NCBI GenBank assembly: GCA_046536675.1
Contig: JAWDMK010000013.1
Span: forward strand, 1 to 16,956
Direction: 5' to 3'
Length of the DNA: 16,956 nt
DNA from: JAGDYD01 sp046536675
GTDB taxonomy: Archaea; Micrarchaeota; Micrarchaeia; Micrarchaeales; CABMGC01
Made by a program: the position numbers and the translations under genes
Part shown: piece after piece, positions 7,339-14,122 of the stretch
Layout: the number at the start of each line of letters is the position of its first letter
Numbering within the stretch: the stretch's first letter is position 1
The notes under the pieces: generated by a model
Databases searched by the model: none
What the model was told of the DNA's origin: nothing
The model's input: only the letters and a program-made list of their open reading frames with translations

Positions 7339-7740
7339 CTATTCACCTTCCTTCTTAGCCGATTTGAAGATCTCTTCAACAGGCGTAGAGCCATATTCCA
7401 CAATAACGGTGTTTATCTGCACAGTATCTGGGGCTATTGTATTGCCTCTTACCATCCTTTTTCTTCGCTCACCTTTTTTAGGCTTTCTTATTCCAGGACC
7501 AGAGCTAAGGAGAGGCCACGCCTTTCTTGTACCTTCTATCTCTATCCTAGAAGGAGCCCCTGTTTGATCGCTAAGACCAGTTATTTCAAGCTTATAGCCG
7601 TCTAATCCTATTATCGAGCCGTCTATCTGCTCTTTCATCTTTTTACCTATCAAAAGTGCCTCCTTCTCCTTTGGCACATCGCGCTGTGCTGTTTTTCCAG
7701 TTTTCCTATCAGAATAAACAATCTTCAAAAAATCACCCAT
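7339..7740 (-). CDS. rps6e: 30S ribosomal protein eS6 (S6e)
   Basis: Small-subunit ribosomal protein of the eS6 family. Diagnostic segments are YSDRKTGKT near the start, IIGLDGYKLEITG, then GTRKAWPLLSSGPGIRKPKKG, the basic patch KGERRKRMVRGNTI, and VQINTVIVEYG near the end. I use the ATG at 7740 (133 residues), because family members begin a few residues before the FKVVVSD-like strand. An in-frame ATG at 7755 would add five residues, and neither start has a strong ribosome site. It follows cdc48 by about 40 bases and abuts the aIF2 gamma gene, so all three are probably one transcript. The C-terminal extension after VEYG is short and charged, as usual in archaea, without the long eukaryotic phosphorylated tail. 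Confidence 0.95.
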   Translation of the reverse strand: MGDFLKIVYSDRKTGKTAQRDVPKEKEALLIGKKMKEQIDGSIIGLDGYKLEITGLSDQTGAPSRIEIEGTRKAWPLLSSGPGIRKPKKGERRKRMVRGNTIAPDTVQINTVIVEYGSTPVEEIFKSAKKEGE

Positions 7741-7782
7741 CTTATCATTAAGCATTGCTAATTCTATTGCAAAGCCTGATGC

Positions 7783-9942
7783 TTACCTATACATGCTTGT
7801 TGGCTCTTCCTTGAACCTCTTTATCCTCTCTGTCACCTCCTTTGGTATTGTAGGCTTAACCTCCTGCAAAGCCTTCTGAAAGTCCTCTCTGGTTACATAA
7901 TCCCTGTTAGCTCTTATTGCATTCATTCCCGCTTCTCTGCAAATGTTCTCGATCTCAGCACCTGTATAGCCATCTGTCTGATTTGCAAGCTCTTCAAGAT
8001 TAACGCTCTTGTCAAGAGGCATGTTTTTTGTATGAACCTTGAATATTGCTAGCCTTGTTTCGGCATCAGGCATAGGTATCTCAATTATTCTGTCAAATCT
8101 TCCTGGCCTAAGAAGTGCAGGATCTATAGCTTCTGGCCTGTTTGTTGCTGCAAGCACAACAACATTCTTAAGACCAGCGAGCCCATCCATCTCTGTAAGA
8201 AGCGTGTCTACAACACGTCTAGAAACACCAGAATCAAATTCGTCTTCACTTCCCCTTGCACTTGCTATCGAGTCAATTTCATCTATGAATATAATGCAAG
8301 GCGCTGCAAGCCTCGCCTTCCTAAAGATCTCTCTTACTGTTTTTTCGCTCTCTCCCACATACTTGCTTAAAACTTCTGGCCCTTTTATCGATATGAAGTT
8401 TGACTCTCTCTCTGTTGCAACAGCTTTTGCAAGGAGTGTTTTGCCAACTCCTGGTGGTCCTACAAGAAGAACACCTTTTACGGGCCTTATACCCATCTTC
8501 TCAAAAGCTTCAGGCTTCTTTAACGGCAATTCCACCGCTTCTTTAAGCTCCTCCTTTACCTTATCTAAGCCACCTATATCACTCCAGCGCACATTCGGCC
8601 TTTCTACAAACACTTCTCTCAAAGCACTAGGCTGTATATTCCTTAGCGCTTCCATGAAGTGCTCCTTTGTTACCTGGAGCTCATTCAAAATTTCAGCAGG
8701 TATATGCTGCTTGTCTATTATCTTTGGAAGTATAGACCTTAGTGTTGCCATTGCTGCCTCTCTAACAAGGGCGCTGAGATCTGCACCGGTGTAGCCGTGC
8801 GTTATATTTGCAAGCTCATCTAAGTCAACGTCCTTTGCTAGAGGCATGTTCCTTGTGTGAATCTGCAAAATTTCCTTTCTTGCGTTTCTGTCAGGAACAC
8901 CTATCTCTATCTCTCTATCAAATCTGCCAGGTCTTCTCAATGCAGGATCTATAGCTTCTGGCCTGTTTGTTGCTGCAAGCACAATTACCTGCCCTCTCTT
9001 TGAGATACCATCCATTAGTGTAAGAAGCTGTGAAACCATTCTTCTCTCTACCTCGTTTGTTGCTTCCTCTCTTTTAGGCGCTATCGCATCGATCTCATCC
9101 ATGAAGATTATGCTAGGCGCTTTCTCATTAGCTTCCTTAAAGATCATCCTAAGCTTTTCCTCGCTCTCACCGACAAACTTACTTACAAGCTCTGGTCCTG
9201 AGATAGATATGAAATTAGCATCGCTCTCATTTGCAACTGCTTTTGCAAGAAGTGTTTTGCCTGTGCCTGGCGGTCCATAGAGAAGAACGCCCTTAGGTGG
9301 CTCTATGCCTAGCCTTTCAAAAAGTTCAGGATACCTTATTGGCAGTTCTACCATCTCTCTTATCTTTTGTATCTCGTTCTTAAGTCCACCAATATCTTCA
9401 TAGTGGACCTCGCCTATTCTTACGAGCGACTCAGAGACAGGCTCCTCCTTAACAATTAGATCGGTTTCTTTTGTTACCCTTACTATTCCATGTGGAACTA
9501 CTTGCACAACAAGGAAATTGAATACAATACCAAACATAGGTATTGGGACTACATCCCCTTTTGACATAGGCTTGCCTTCCCACTTTCTTTTAGCATATTC
9601 CGCAAAATCAGGCGATAACGGCATCTTCTGCCCTGGCGGTGGCGCTAAAACAATGCGCTCTGCATCTTTAACATCTGCCTTTGATACAAAGACTTTATCA
9701 CCAATACCAACACCAACATTCTGCCTTATATAACCATCGATTCTTATAAAGCCAAGACCTTCATCGCTAGGATGTGCTTGCCAGACAACAGCCGCTGTAG
9801 ATTTTATCTTTCCTTTTATCTCTATTATATCGCCAGAAACAACATCAAGAAGCTTCCTAGATTTAGAGTCTATTCTAGCTATACCTCTGCCTGAATCTGT
9901 TACTAGCGCATCTGCAACAGTAAGCTCTATACCATTAGCCAT
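7783..9942 (-). CDS. Cdc48/VAT-type AAA ATPase with two ATPase domains
   Basis: Hexameric unfoldase that extracts or unfolds proteins, often for the proteasome. In 719 residues from the ATG at 9942 the order is: N-domain with double-psi barrel (about 1-180), D1 with Walker A GPPGTGKT 223-230 and Walker B IIFMDE 278-283, and D2 with Walker A GPPGVGKT 495-502 and Walker B IIFIDE 550-555. Both domains keep the VLAATNRPEAIDPAL segment and the RPGRFD arginine-finger region. The C-terminus ends PTSMYR. I prefer the ATG at 9942 over a TTG at 9972: the TATA-like box at 9977-9988 would start transcription downstream of that TTG, and GTGGTGGT immediately precedes the ATG. It heads the likely cdc48-eS6-aIF2 gamma operon. 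D1 and D2 share a 44-base exactly identical DNA stretch. Confidence 0.96.
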   Translation of the reverse strand: MANGIELTVADALVTDSGRGIARIDSKSRKLLDVVSGDIIEIKGKIKSTAAVVWQAHPSDEGLGFIRIDGYIRQNVGVGIGDKVFVSKADVKDAERIVLAPPPGQKMPLSPDFAEYAKRKWEGKPMSKGDVVPIPMFGIVFNFLVVQVVPHGIVRVTKETDLIVKEEPVSESLVRIGEVHYEDIGGLKNEIQKIREMVELPIRYPELFERLGIEPPKGVLLYGPPGTGKTLLAKAVANESDANFISISGPELVSKFVGESEEKLRMIFKEANEKAPSIIFMDEIDAIAPKREEATNEVERRMVSQLLTLMDGISKRGQVIVLAATNRPEAIDPALRRPGRFDREIEIGVPDRNARKEILQIHTRNMPLAKDVDLDELANITHGYTGADLSALVREAAMATLRSILPKIIDKQHIPAEILNELQVTKEHFMEALRNIQPSALREVFVERPNVRWSDIGGLDKVKEELKEAVELPLKKPEAFEKMGIRPVKGVLLVGPPGVGKTLLAKAVATERESNFISIKGPEVLSKYVGESEKTVREIFRKARLAAPCIIFIDEIDSIASARGSEDEFDSGVSRRVVDTLLTEMDGLAGLKNVVVLAATNRPEAIDPALLRPGRFDRIIEIPMPDAETRLAIFKVHTKNMPLDKSVNLEELANQTDGYTGAEIENICREAGMNAIRANRDYVTREDFQKALQEVKPTIPKEVTERIKRFKEEPTSMYR

Positions 9943-9976
9943 ACCACCACAGCAATCTAATAATATTAGCAAGCAA

Positions 9977-9990
9977 ATTTATATATATTC
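9977..9990 (-). promoter_or_regulatory. Probable TATA box of the cdc48 operon
   Basis: On the minus strand this reads GAATATATATAAAT, about 41 bases before the ATG at 9942, predicting a leader of roughly 15 bases that carries GTGGTGGT. It also lies just after the stop of the upstream protease gene, so cdc48 need not depend on that gene's promoter. Confidence 0.5.
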
Positions 9991-9992
9991 TT

Positions 9993-10739
9993 TTAAAATA
10001 TGCCGCGATAAAAGGTTGAGAAGATATAAGCTATTAGCAGCATGAAGAAAAGCCATATTATAAAAGAAATTATTGGAATAACAAGTAGGAAGAAGATGAA
10101 TGTTGCTAGGAGCGTTGTAAAGTAGATAGGCTTGCTCCACCTCAAAATCTTGCTGCCATCTAATGGAAAGATAGGGAGCATGTTAAAGAATGCAACCACA
10201 ATGCTTATGAAAAGAATCATGTTCAACATGTTTTGCACGAATGATAGTTTATATACAGTATTTGTGGAAAATGTGAGCAGTACATTCGACAAGAAGTGTG
10301 GAAAGAAGATAACACCTATTATTAGAGAAAAAATAAATATTGTGAAGTTTGTCAGCGGCCCTGCAAGAGAAACAATTCCATCTTCTCTACGTGTAAATGA
10401 ATTTGTATATATCATTGTTGCACCTGGTATGCCGAAAAGAAACCCGAAAAAGCTTGTAAGAAGAGTTATTGCAAGCCCGTAAGGTGAAGTCCTAAAGCCA
10501 GCTATAGCGCCGTATTTCTCTGCAGTGAATTTATGCATCATCTCATGAAGTATAAAGGATAGAGATACAGCAATAAAGGAGATAGGAAAGAAATAAAGGA
10601 AAACACCAAAGGAATATGCCAAGCCGCCTATGCCACCTACCATAACGAGCGAAAATGCCAATGTTAGCACTAGATCAGCTATAATTAGCTCTTTTATCTC
10701 CTGCTTGAATACAATATTTGTCCTAATGTAGTAGTGCAT
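9993..10739 (-). CDS. Site-2-protease-like membrane zinc metalloprotease (M50 family)
   Basis: Polytopic membrane protein of 248 residues with both M50 active-site motifs: HEMMH at 65-69 (zinc histidines and catalytic Glu) inside a membrane helix, and NMLPIFPLDG at 186-195, which provides the third zinc ligand (Asp194). AGPLTN at 126-131 matches another conserved family stretch. About six hydrophobic segments are visible: 16-33, 45-64, 90-108, 132-150, 172-190 and 205-240. It has no PDZ or CBS domain, so it is a minimal archaeal form. Such enzymes cut substrates within the membrane during regulated proteolysis; the substrate here is unknown. The TATA-like sequence about 30 bases upstream suggests an almost leaderless mRNA. 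It lies upstream of cdc48 in the same orientation, so some readthrough is possible. Confidence 0.9.
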   Translation of the reverse strand: MHYYIRTNIVFKQEIKELIIADLVLTLAFSLVMVGGIGGLAYSFGVFLYFFPISFIAVSLSFILHEMMHKFTAEKYGAIAGFRTSPYGLAITLLTSFFGFLFGIPGATMIYTNSFTRREDGIVSLAGPLTNFTIFIFSLIIGVIFFPHFLSNVLLTFSTNTVYKLSFVQNMLNMILFISIVVAFFNMLPIFPLDGSKILRWSKPIYFTTLLATFIFFLLVIPIISFIIWLFFMLLIAYIFSTFYRGIF

Positions 10740-10761
10740 AAAACCGCTTTTAATAATTGAA

Positions 10762-10774
10762 TAAACTTATATTT
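10762..10774 (-). promoter_or_regulatory. Probable TATA box of the M50 protease gene
   Basis: On the minus strand this reads AAATATAAGTTTA, centred about 29 bases before the ATG at 10739, which fits a leaderless or nearly leaderless transcript. Confidence 0.45.
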
Positions 10775-10820
10775 TGCCCTTCAATGAAAAGGTGAATTAA
10801 AAATTAAAAAGCTATTAAAG

Positions 10821-10830
10821 TTTAAATATA
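10821..10830 (+). promoter_or_regulatory. Probable TATA box of tRNA-Gln, possibly also serving the RCK genes
   Basis: TTTAAATATA is centred about 28 bases before the first tRNA base at 10853, the canonical archaeal spacing. No other promoter fits between the tRNA and the coding sequence 12 bases after it. Confidence 0.55.
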
Positions 10831-10852
10831 TAGATATTTATAGATATTTGTT

Positions 10853-10924
10853 AGCTCCATCGTCTAGCGGTCAAGGATAACGGGCTCTGGACCCGTTGAC
10901 GCCAGTTCGAATCTGGCTGGAGCT
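10853..10924 (+). tRNA. tRNA-Gln (anticodon CUG)
   Basis: The 72-base sequence folds into a full cloverleaf. The acceptor stem AGCTCCA/TGGAGCT has seven pairs. The anticodon stem ACGGG/CCCGT encloses loop CTCTGGA with anticodon CTG, which reads CAG. The T stem GCCAG/CTGGC encloses TTCGAAT. The D arm is GTC/GAT with one wobble, and the variable loop has four bases. No CCA is encoded and no intron is seen. The first pair is A-U, as expected for archaeal tRNA-Gln, which is normally charged with Glu and amidated by GatDE. The UUG isoacceptor must be elsewhere. Confidence 0.95.
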
Positions 10925-10936
10925 ATTAGTGATTTT

Positions 10937-11356
10937 ATGGAAGGGTACAAAGAGCATGTAATTGTGTGTGGTTATGGTATTGTTGGAGAGCGCATAGTCG
11001 ATATTCTATTAGAGCACAAAGTGAATGTTGTAGTTATAGAGATAGACCATAAGAAGGCAGAGCTTCTCAGAGATAGGGGCATACCTGTAGTTGAGGGCGA
11101 CGCAACAACATCAAAGGCTTTGAAGGAAGCCGGTATAGCTGATGCAAAAGCTATAGCTATAGCAATGGATGACGATGCTAAAAATCTGTTTGCCACAATC
11201 ACAGCAAAGAGCCTAAATGAAAACATTATAATTGCAACAAGAGCGAATGACGACCTCTTTGAAACCAAGCTTACCGATGCTGGTGCAAACTTTGTAGCAA
11301 CGCCAAACAAATCAGCGAGTGACGAGCTCTTCAATGAGATAATAAAGGGGCTTTAG
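10937..11356 (+). CDS. Soluble RCK_N (TrkA-N) nucleotide-binding protein
   Basis: 139 residues forming one Rossmann-type RCK/KTN domain with no membrane segment and no TrkA-C domain. The glycine motif GYGIVG (Gly12, Gly14, Gly17) follows the first strand VIVC. Acidic residues Glu35 and Asp37 end the second strand (VVVIEID), the usual NAD(H)-binding position. The DDAKNLFATITAKSLN helix is typical of the family. Such proteins regulate K+ channels or Trk/Ktr transporters by forming a ring under the pore. It starts at an ATG only 12 bases after the tRNA and is followed 10 bases after its stop by a membrane-anchored RCK gene, so it is probably the soluble subunit of a locally encoded complex. Ligand choice is not decided by the sequence. 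Confidence 0.9.
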   Translation: MEGYKEHVIVCGYGIVGERIVDILLEHKVNVVVIEIDHKKAELLRDRGIPVVEGDATTSKALKEAGIADAKAIAIAMDDDAKNLFATITAKSLNENIIIATRANDDLFETKLTDAGANFVATPNKSASDELFNEIIKGL

Positions 11357-11367
11357 AGGGCTTTAGA
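11348..11367 (+). repeat. Perfect 10-bp tandem duplication at the junction of two RCK genes
   Basis: GGGCTTTAGA occurs twice in a row. The first copy contains the stop codon of the upstream gene. The second supplies the GAGGG ribosome site, and its last A is the first base of the next ATG. A short tandem duplication may have created this spacer. Confidence 0.7.
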
Positions 11368-12146
11368 TGGCCGAGCTAACCGAAAAATCAGGCAATGTAA
11401 TAATTTCAGCTACGATAATTTCACTAATCATAATAATTTTTTCTCTTATTGCTCTTCTTTACATAACCCATAACATATATCTTGATGCATATTATATTAT
11501 AGATACTTTCTTTGATGCATCTAATAGCGCATCGACATGGGATCTTGCACAACTTTCACTCTTATTACCTCCTCAAAAACTTGCTATAATTTTGAGCATA
11601 GTAATTATTGATAATATAGGCAAGTTACTTATAATAAGCTTCGTAATAGCGGCGGTAATTGATATAATTTCATATGCAAATCTTGAGAAATACATAAGTG
11701 CGGCACATGCAAGAAGGATGAGGGATCATATTATAATATGTGGTTATAATCCACTCGCAGAAAGGCTTATAAGAAAGTTAAATACTCTTAAGAAAAAACA
11801 CAAGATCGTTGTGATAGATAATAATGAAGAAATTGTTGTTGAGCTTCACAAAAGGCATATACCTATTGTGGAAGGGAGTTTTACTAATCCGAAGATCCTA
11901 AAGCTTGCATCTGCAGACAAAGCAAAGATCATTGTATTTGTAGAGCAGGATGATGCAAAGAATCTGATAGGGATTGTAGAAGCAAAAAGACTTAATAAGG
12001 AAATAAAAGCACTTGTGCGAAGCACAAAAGAAGAAAATATGACTAAAATGTATAGAGTTGGGGCTGACATGTGTGTCTTGCCAGAATATATTGCGGGAAT
12101 AAGCATTGGTGAATTTTTACTAAAGCACATAGGGGTGCATAAATGA
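11367..12146 (+). CDS. Two-membrane-segment protein with C-terminal RCK_N domain, channel-like but lacking a K+ filter
   Basis: 259 residues. The first membrane helix is about 11-33, an extracytoplasmic stretch of about 35-70 follows, the second helix is about 71-101, and the RCK_N domain runs from 120 to 250. The layout matches 2TM-RCK potassium channels such as MthK, but no TVGYG-like filter occurs in the 35-70 loop, which reads DTFFDASNSASTWD. The glycine motif is degraded to GYNPLA (Gly126, Asn128, Ala131), while strand 2 still ends VVID with Asp151. The QDDAKNL helix is intact. There is no TrkA-C domain. The stop overlaps the next start in an ATGA arrangement, giving tight coupling to the third RCK gene. 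It could be a divergent channel subunit or a membrane anchor for an RCK ring. Confidence 0.85.
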   Translation: MAELTEKSGNVIISATIISLIIIIFSLIALLYITHNIYLDAYYIIDTFFDASNSASTWDLAQLSLLLPPQKLAIILSIVIIDNIGKLLIISFVIAAVIDIISYANLEKYISAAHARRMRDHIIICGYNPLAERLIRKLNTLKKKHKIVVIDNNEEIVVELHKRHIPIVEGSFTNPKILKLASADKAKIIVFVEQDDAKNLIGIVEAKRLNKEIKALVRSTKEENMTKMYRVGADMCVLPEYIAGISIGEFLLKHIGVHK

Positions 12147-12871
12147 GGATTAGAACTGTTCATAAGGTGCTTATGCTTGCATTATTTATATTATACATAA
12201 TATCAGTCTTAATAGTTTGGGGTATCGGCTATAGTTTGTGGGTTGCTCTCTTGTGGAATCTGCTAACGTTTATAGGTGCAGACTTTCCTATCGATTTCTC
12301 TCTGGCTGATAAACCGAATGCGCTTGCATTTTTGAGCAATGTTTTTGGTGTAATAGGGAGCCTTATCCTTACCATTTTACTTACATCTTTCTTTTACCAG
12401 ATGCTGAGCAAAATAAATATAAGGGAAAAGGTCGTAATGAGCAGAGTTAAAAGGCTTAAAGGCCACTTTATAATAACCCCAGCTAACAAAATAGCAAGCT
12501 ATTTGGTTGATGAATTTAAAAAGAATAAACTAGGTTTTGTTGTTTTAGATCCATCGCAGAAAAATATTGAAATGCTTATTAAAGAAGGGGTGCTTGCTGT
12601 AAAGGGGGACCCATTGAATATAGAAGCGCTTGAGAATGCAAATATTAAAAGTGCTGCTGCATTGCTTTTGCTAAATGATGATATAGTGAAGAATACGCTT
12701 GCGGCTTTAACTGCAAAAAGAATAAACAATAAGATAAGGATAGCTTCAAGGATAAAAAGAGTCGATGAGCTGGCAAAGATGAAAAGGGTTGGAATAAATT
12801 ATATTGTTATGCCCGAGGTTGCGATAGGCGATGAATTGGGTAACTTCTTACTCAGGCATATGAAAAAGTGA
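12143..12871 (+). CDS. Second 2TM-RCK_N protein with pore-helix-like loop but altered filter
   Basis: 242 residues: membrane helix 8-28, a hydrophobic re-entrant-like stretch (WVALLWNLLTFIG, 33-45), a second helix (about 62-85) and an RCK_N domain (107-240). The stretch before the filter position resembles channel pore helices such as the MthK one with its aromatic Trp and Thr, but the TVGYGD position reads GADFPID (45-51). All three glycines of the nucleotide motif are replaced (Pro113, Asn115, Ala118), while Asp136 and the DDIVKNT helix remain. No TrkA-C domain follows. The ATG overlaps the preceding stop. The product is probably a pore-like or scaffolding subunit that no longer binds nucleotide; whether it conducts ions cannot be read from sequence. 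The family fold is confident, the function is not. Confidence 0.85.
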   Translation: MRIRTVHKVLMLALFILYIISVLIVWGIGYSLWVALLWNLLTFIGADFPIDFSLADKPNALAFLSNVFGVIGSLILTILLTSFFYQMLSKINIREKVVMSRVKRLKGHFIITPANKIASYLVDEFKKNKLGFVVLDPSQKNIEMLIKEGVLAVKGDPLNIEALENANIKSAAALLLLNDDIVKNTLAALTAKRINNKIRIASRIKRVDELAKMKRVGINYIVMPEVAIGDELGNFLLRHMKK

Positions 12872-12883
12872 AAAAGGTTAATA

Positions 12884-12896
12884 ATATTAAATTTAA
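12884..12896 (+). promoter_or_regulatory. Probable TATA box of the pilus-like operon
   Basis: ATATTAAATTTAA is centred about 29 bases before the ATG at 12919, and no ribosome site precedes that ATG. Both facts fit a leaderless transcript starting at or next to the start codon. Confidence 0.45.
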
Positions 12897-12918
12897 TTGC
12901 TAAAATGATAGTGTTTAT

Positions 12919-14118
12919 ATGGCTGAGGAGATAACAAAAACCAGTATAGATGCCCTGGTAGAGTACCTAAAGGCTCATGGTGAGACAGAGGCTTCTGTAT
13001 TGGCTAAAGCTCTGGGTGTGAGCGAAACCCTTATAGAAGAGTGGTGCAACATACTGGAAAAATCAAACATTGTTAAGATAAGCTATAGAGCAGGAAAGAT
13101 GTATGTAGCACCTCTTGCGATAACAAAAGAGGGCCTGACTGAGGTTCAGCACAAGATAGAGATCAAGAAGGAAAATATAATAAACGAGGCAACAGCAAAG
13201 CTAACAATGCTAAACCAGCTAAACGAAAAAGTTGAGAGTCTAAGTAAGTTTGTATCAGCAGGGAATGAGCTGCTTAAAAAGAAGATAGGACCGATGAAAG
13301 AAAGCCTGGATGAGCTATATAAGATAGCAAATATTGCTGAAAAGAAATACAATGAAGTTAAAGAGAGGAAAAAAGAAATTGATAATATAGCTGAAAGGCT
13401 AAACAAAGAGATCAATGGGCTTAGAGAAAGGGCCCAAGCAATAGAGCATTTTCAACTGAATACAGCAAATGCTGAAAGGCTTATAGAAGACATGCATAGC
13501 AAGATGGAGCTGATGCGCAAGCTGCTTGAAGAAGAAGAAGCTAACAGGAAAAAGGCACTACAGCAACTTGAGGAAAGCGAAAAGAAGCTTGCAGAAGGGA
13601 TAAGAGCTGAGATAAATGCAATAGATGATATGATTTCTGCAAACGAAAAAGAATTAAACGAGAGTAAAATGAAGAGCAATGAGTATAAGAGAAGCGCACT
13701 TAAACTCGGAAAAGAGCTTGAGGAGCTAGGAAAGAAGGCTACAGATCAAGTCTCTAAGGACAGAGAAGAGATAGAGAGATATGTAAATATTATAGAAAAA
13801 AGCTATACTGATTTAAAATACAAGATAGAAGAGCTGAAAAAAGATATTGGAGATATTACTAAGATAGATGAACTTCTTAGAAACGCACAAAACACTATAG
13901 AAGAGGTAAACAAGGCAAAAGGTCCATTAACAGAGGAGCTCAATAAAATAATAGAAGAGGCTAAGGCGATAGAGGCGCTTTCAAAAGAAGACATAGTTAC
14001 AAGTACCAAGAAAACAGAAGAGCTTGATGAAAGAACGGAAAAAGTGAGCAAAGAGATAGATCAATTAGATAATAAGCTTTCAAAGGCTGATGAAGATATA
14101 GGAAATGCTATAAAGTGA
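12919..14118 (+). CDS. Long coiled-coil protein with N-terminal winged-helix domain, in pilus-like operon
   Basis: 399 residues. Residues 5-66 form a helix-turn-helix/winged-helix module (ASVLAKALGVSETLIEEW as the helix pair, then KISYRAGKMYVA as the wing). From about 75 to the end almost everything is charged heptad-type coiled coil, rich in E, K, L and N, with no membrane segment and only one cysteine. I recognise no family. It is the first gene of the run with the FlaI-class ATPase, starting 4 bases after its stop, so it is probably a cytoplasmic partner of that motor or its scaffold. Archaella also have coiled-coil cytosolic components (ArlC/D/E), but I see no homology and claim only analogy. 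The winged helix may bind protein or DNA. An alternative role is an SMC-like bystander, but no ATPase heads are present. Confidence 0.75.
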   Translation: MAEEITKTSIDALVEYLKAHGETEASVLAKALGVSETLIEEWCNILEKSNIVKISYRAGKMYVAPLAITKEGLTEVQHKIEIKKENIINEATAKLTMLNQLNEKVESLSKFVSAGNELLKKKIGPMKESLDELYKIANIAEKKYNEVKERKKEIDNIAERLNKEINGLRERAQAIEHFQLNTANAERLIEDMHSKMELMRKLLEEEEANRKKALQQLEESEKKLAEGIRAEINAIDDMISANEKELNESKMKSNEYKRSALKLGKELEELGKKATDQVSKDREEIERYVNIIEKSYTDLKYKIEELKKDIGDITKIDELLRNAQNTIEEVNKAKGPLTEELNKIIEEAKAIEALSKEDIVTSTKKTEELDERTEKVSKEIDQLDNKLSKADEDIGNAIK

Positions 14119-14122
14119 GCGT

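Noticed and set aside
8039..8794. 251-codon open frame on the plus strand
   Set aside because: It is antisense to the Cdc48 D1/D2 region, whose protein is unmistakable; the plus-strand translation is Ser-rich and low in complexity, with no motif.
9943..9972. TTG start at 9972 adding ten residues to Cdc48
   Set aside because: It would lie upstream of the transcription start predicted from the TATA box, and the added residues do not resemble the family N-terminus.
11367..12871. Annotation of the two 2TM-RCK proteins as ordinary potassium channels
   Set aside because: Neither contains a TVGYG or similar filter, so selective K+ conduction cannot be claimed from sequence.
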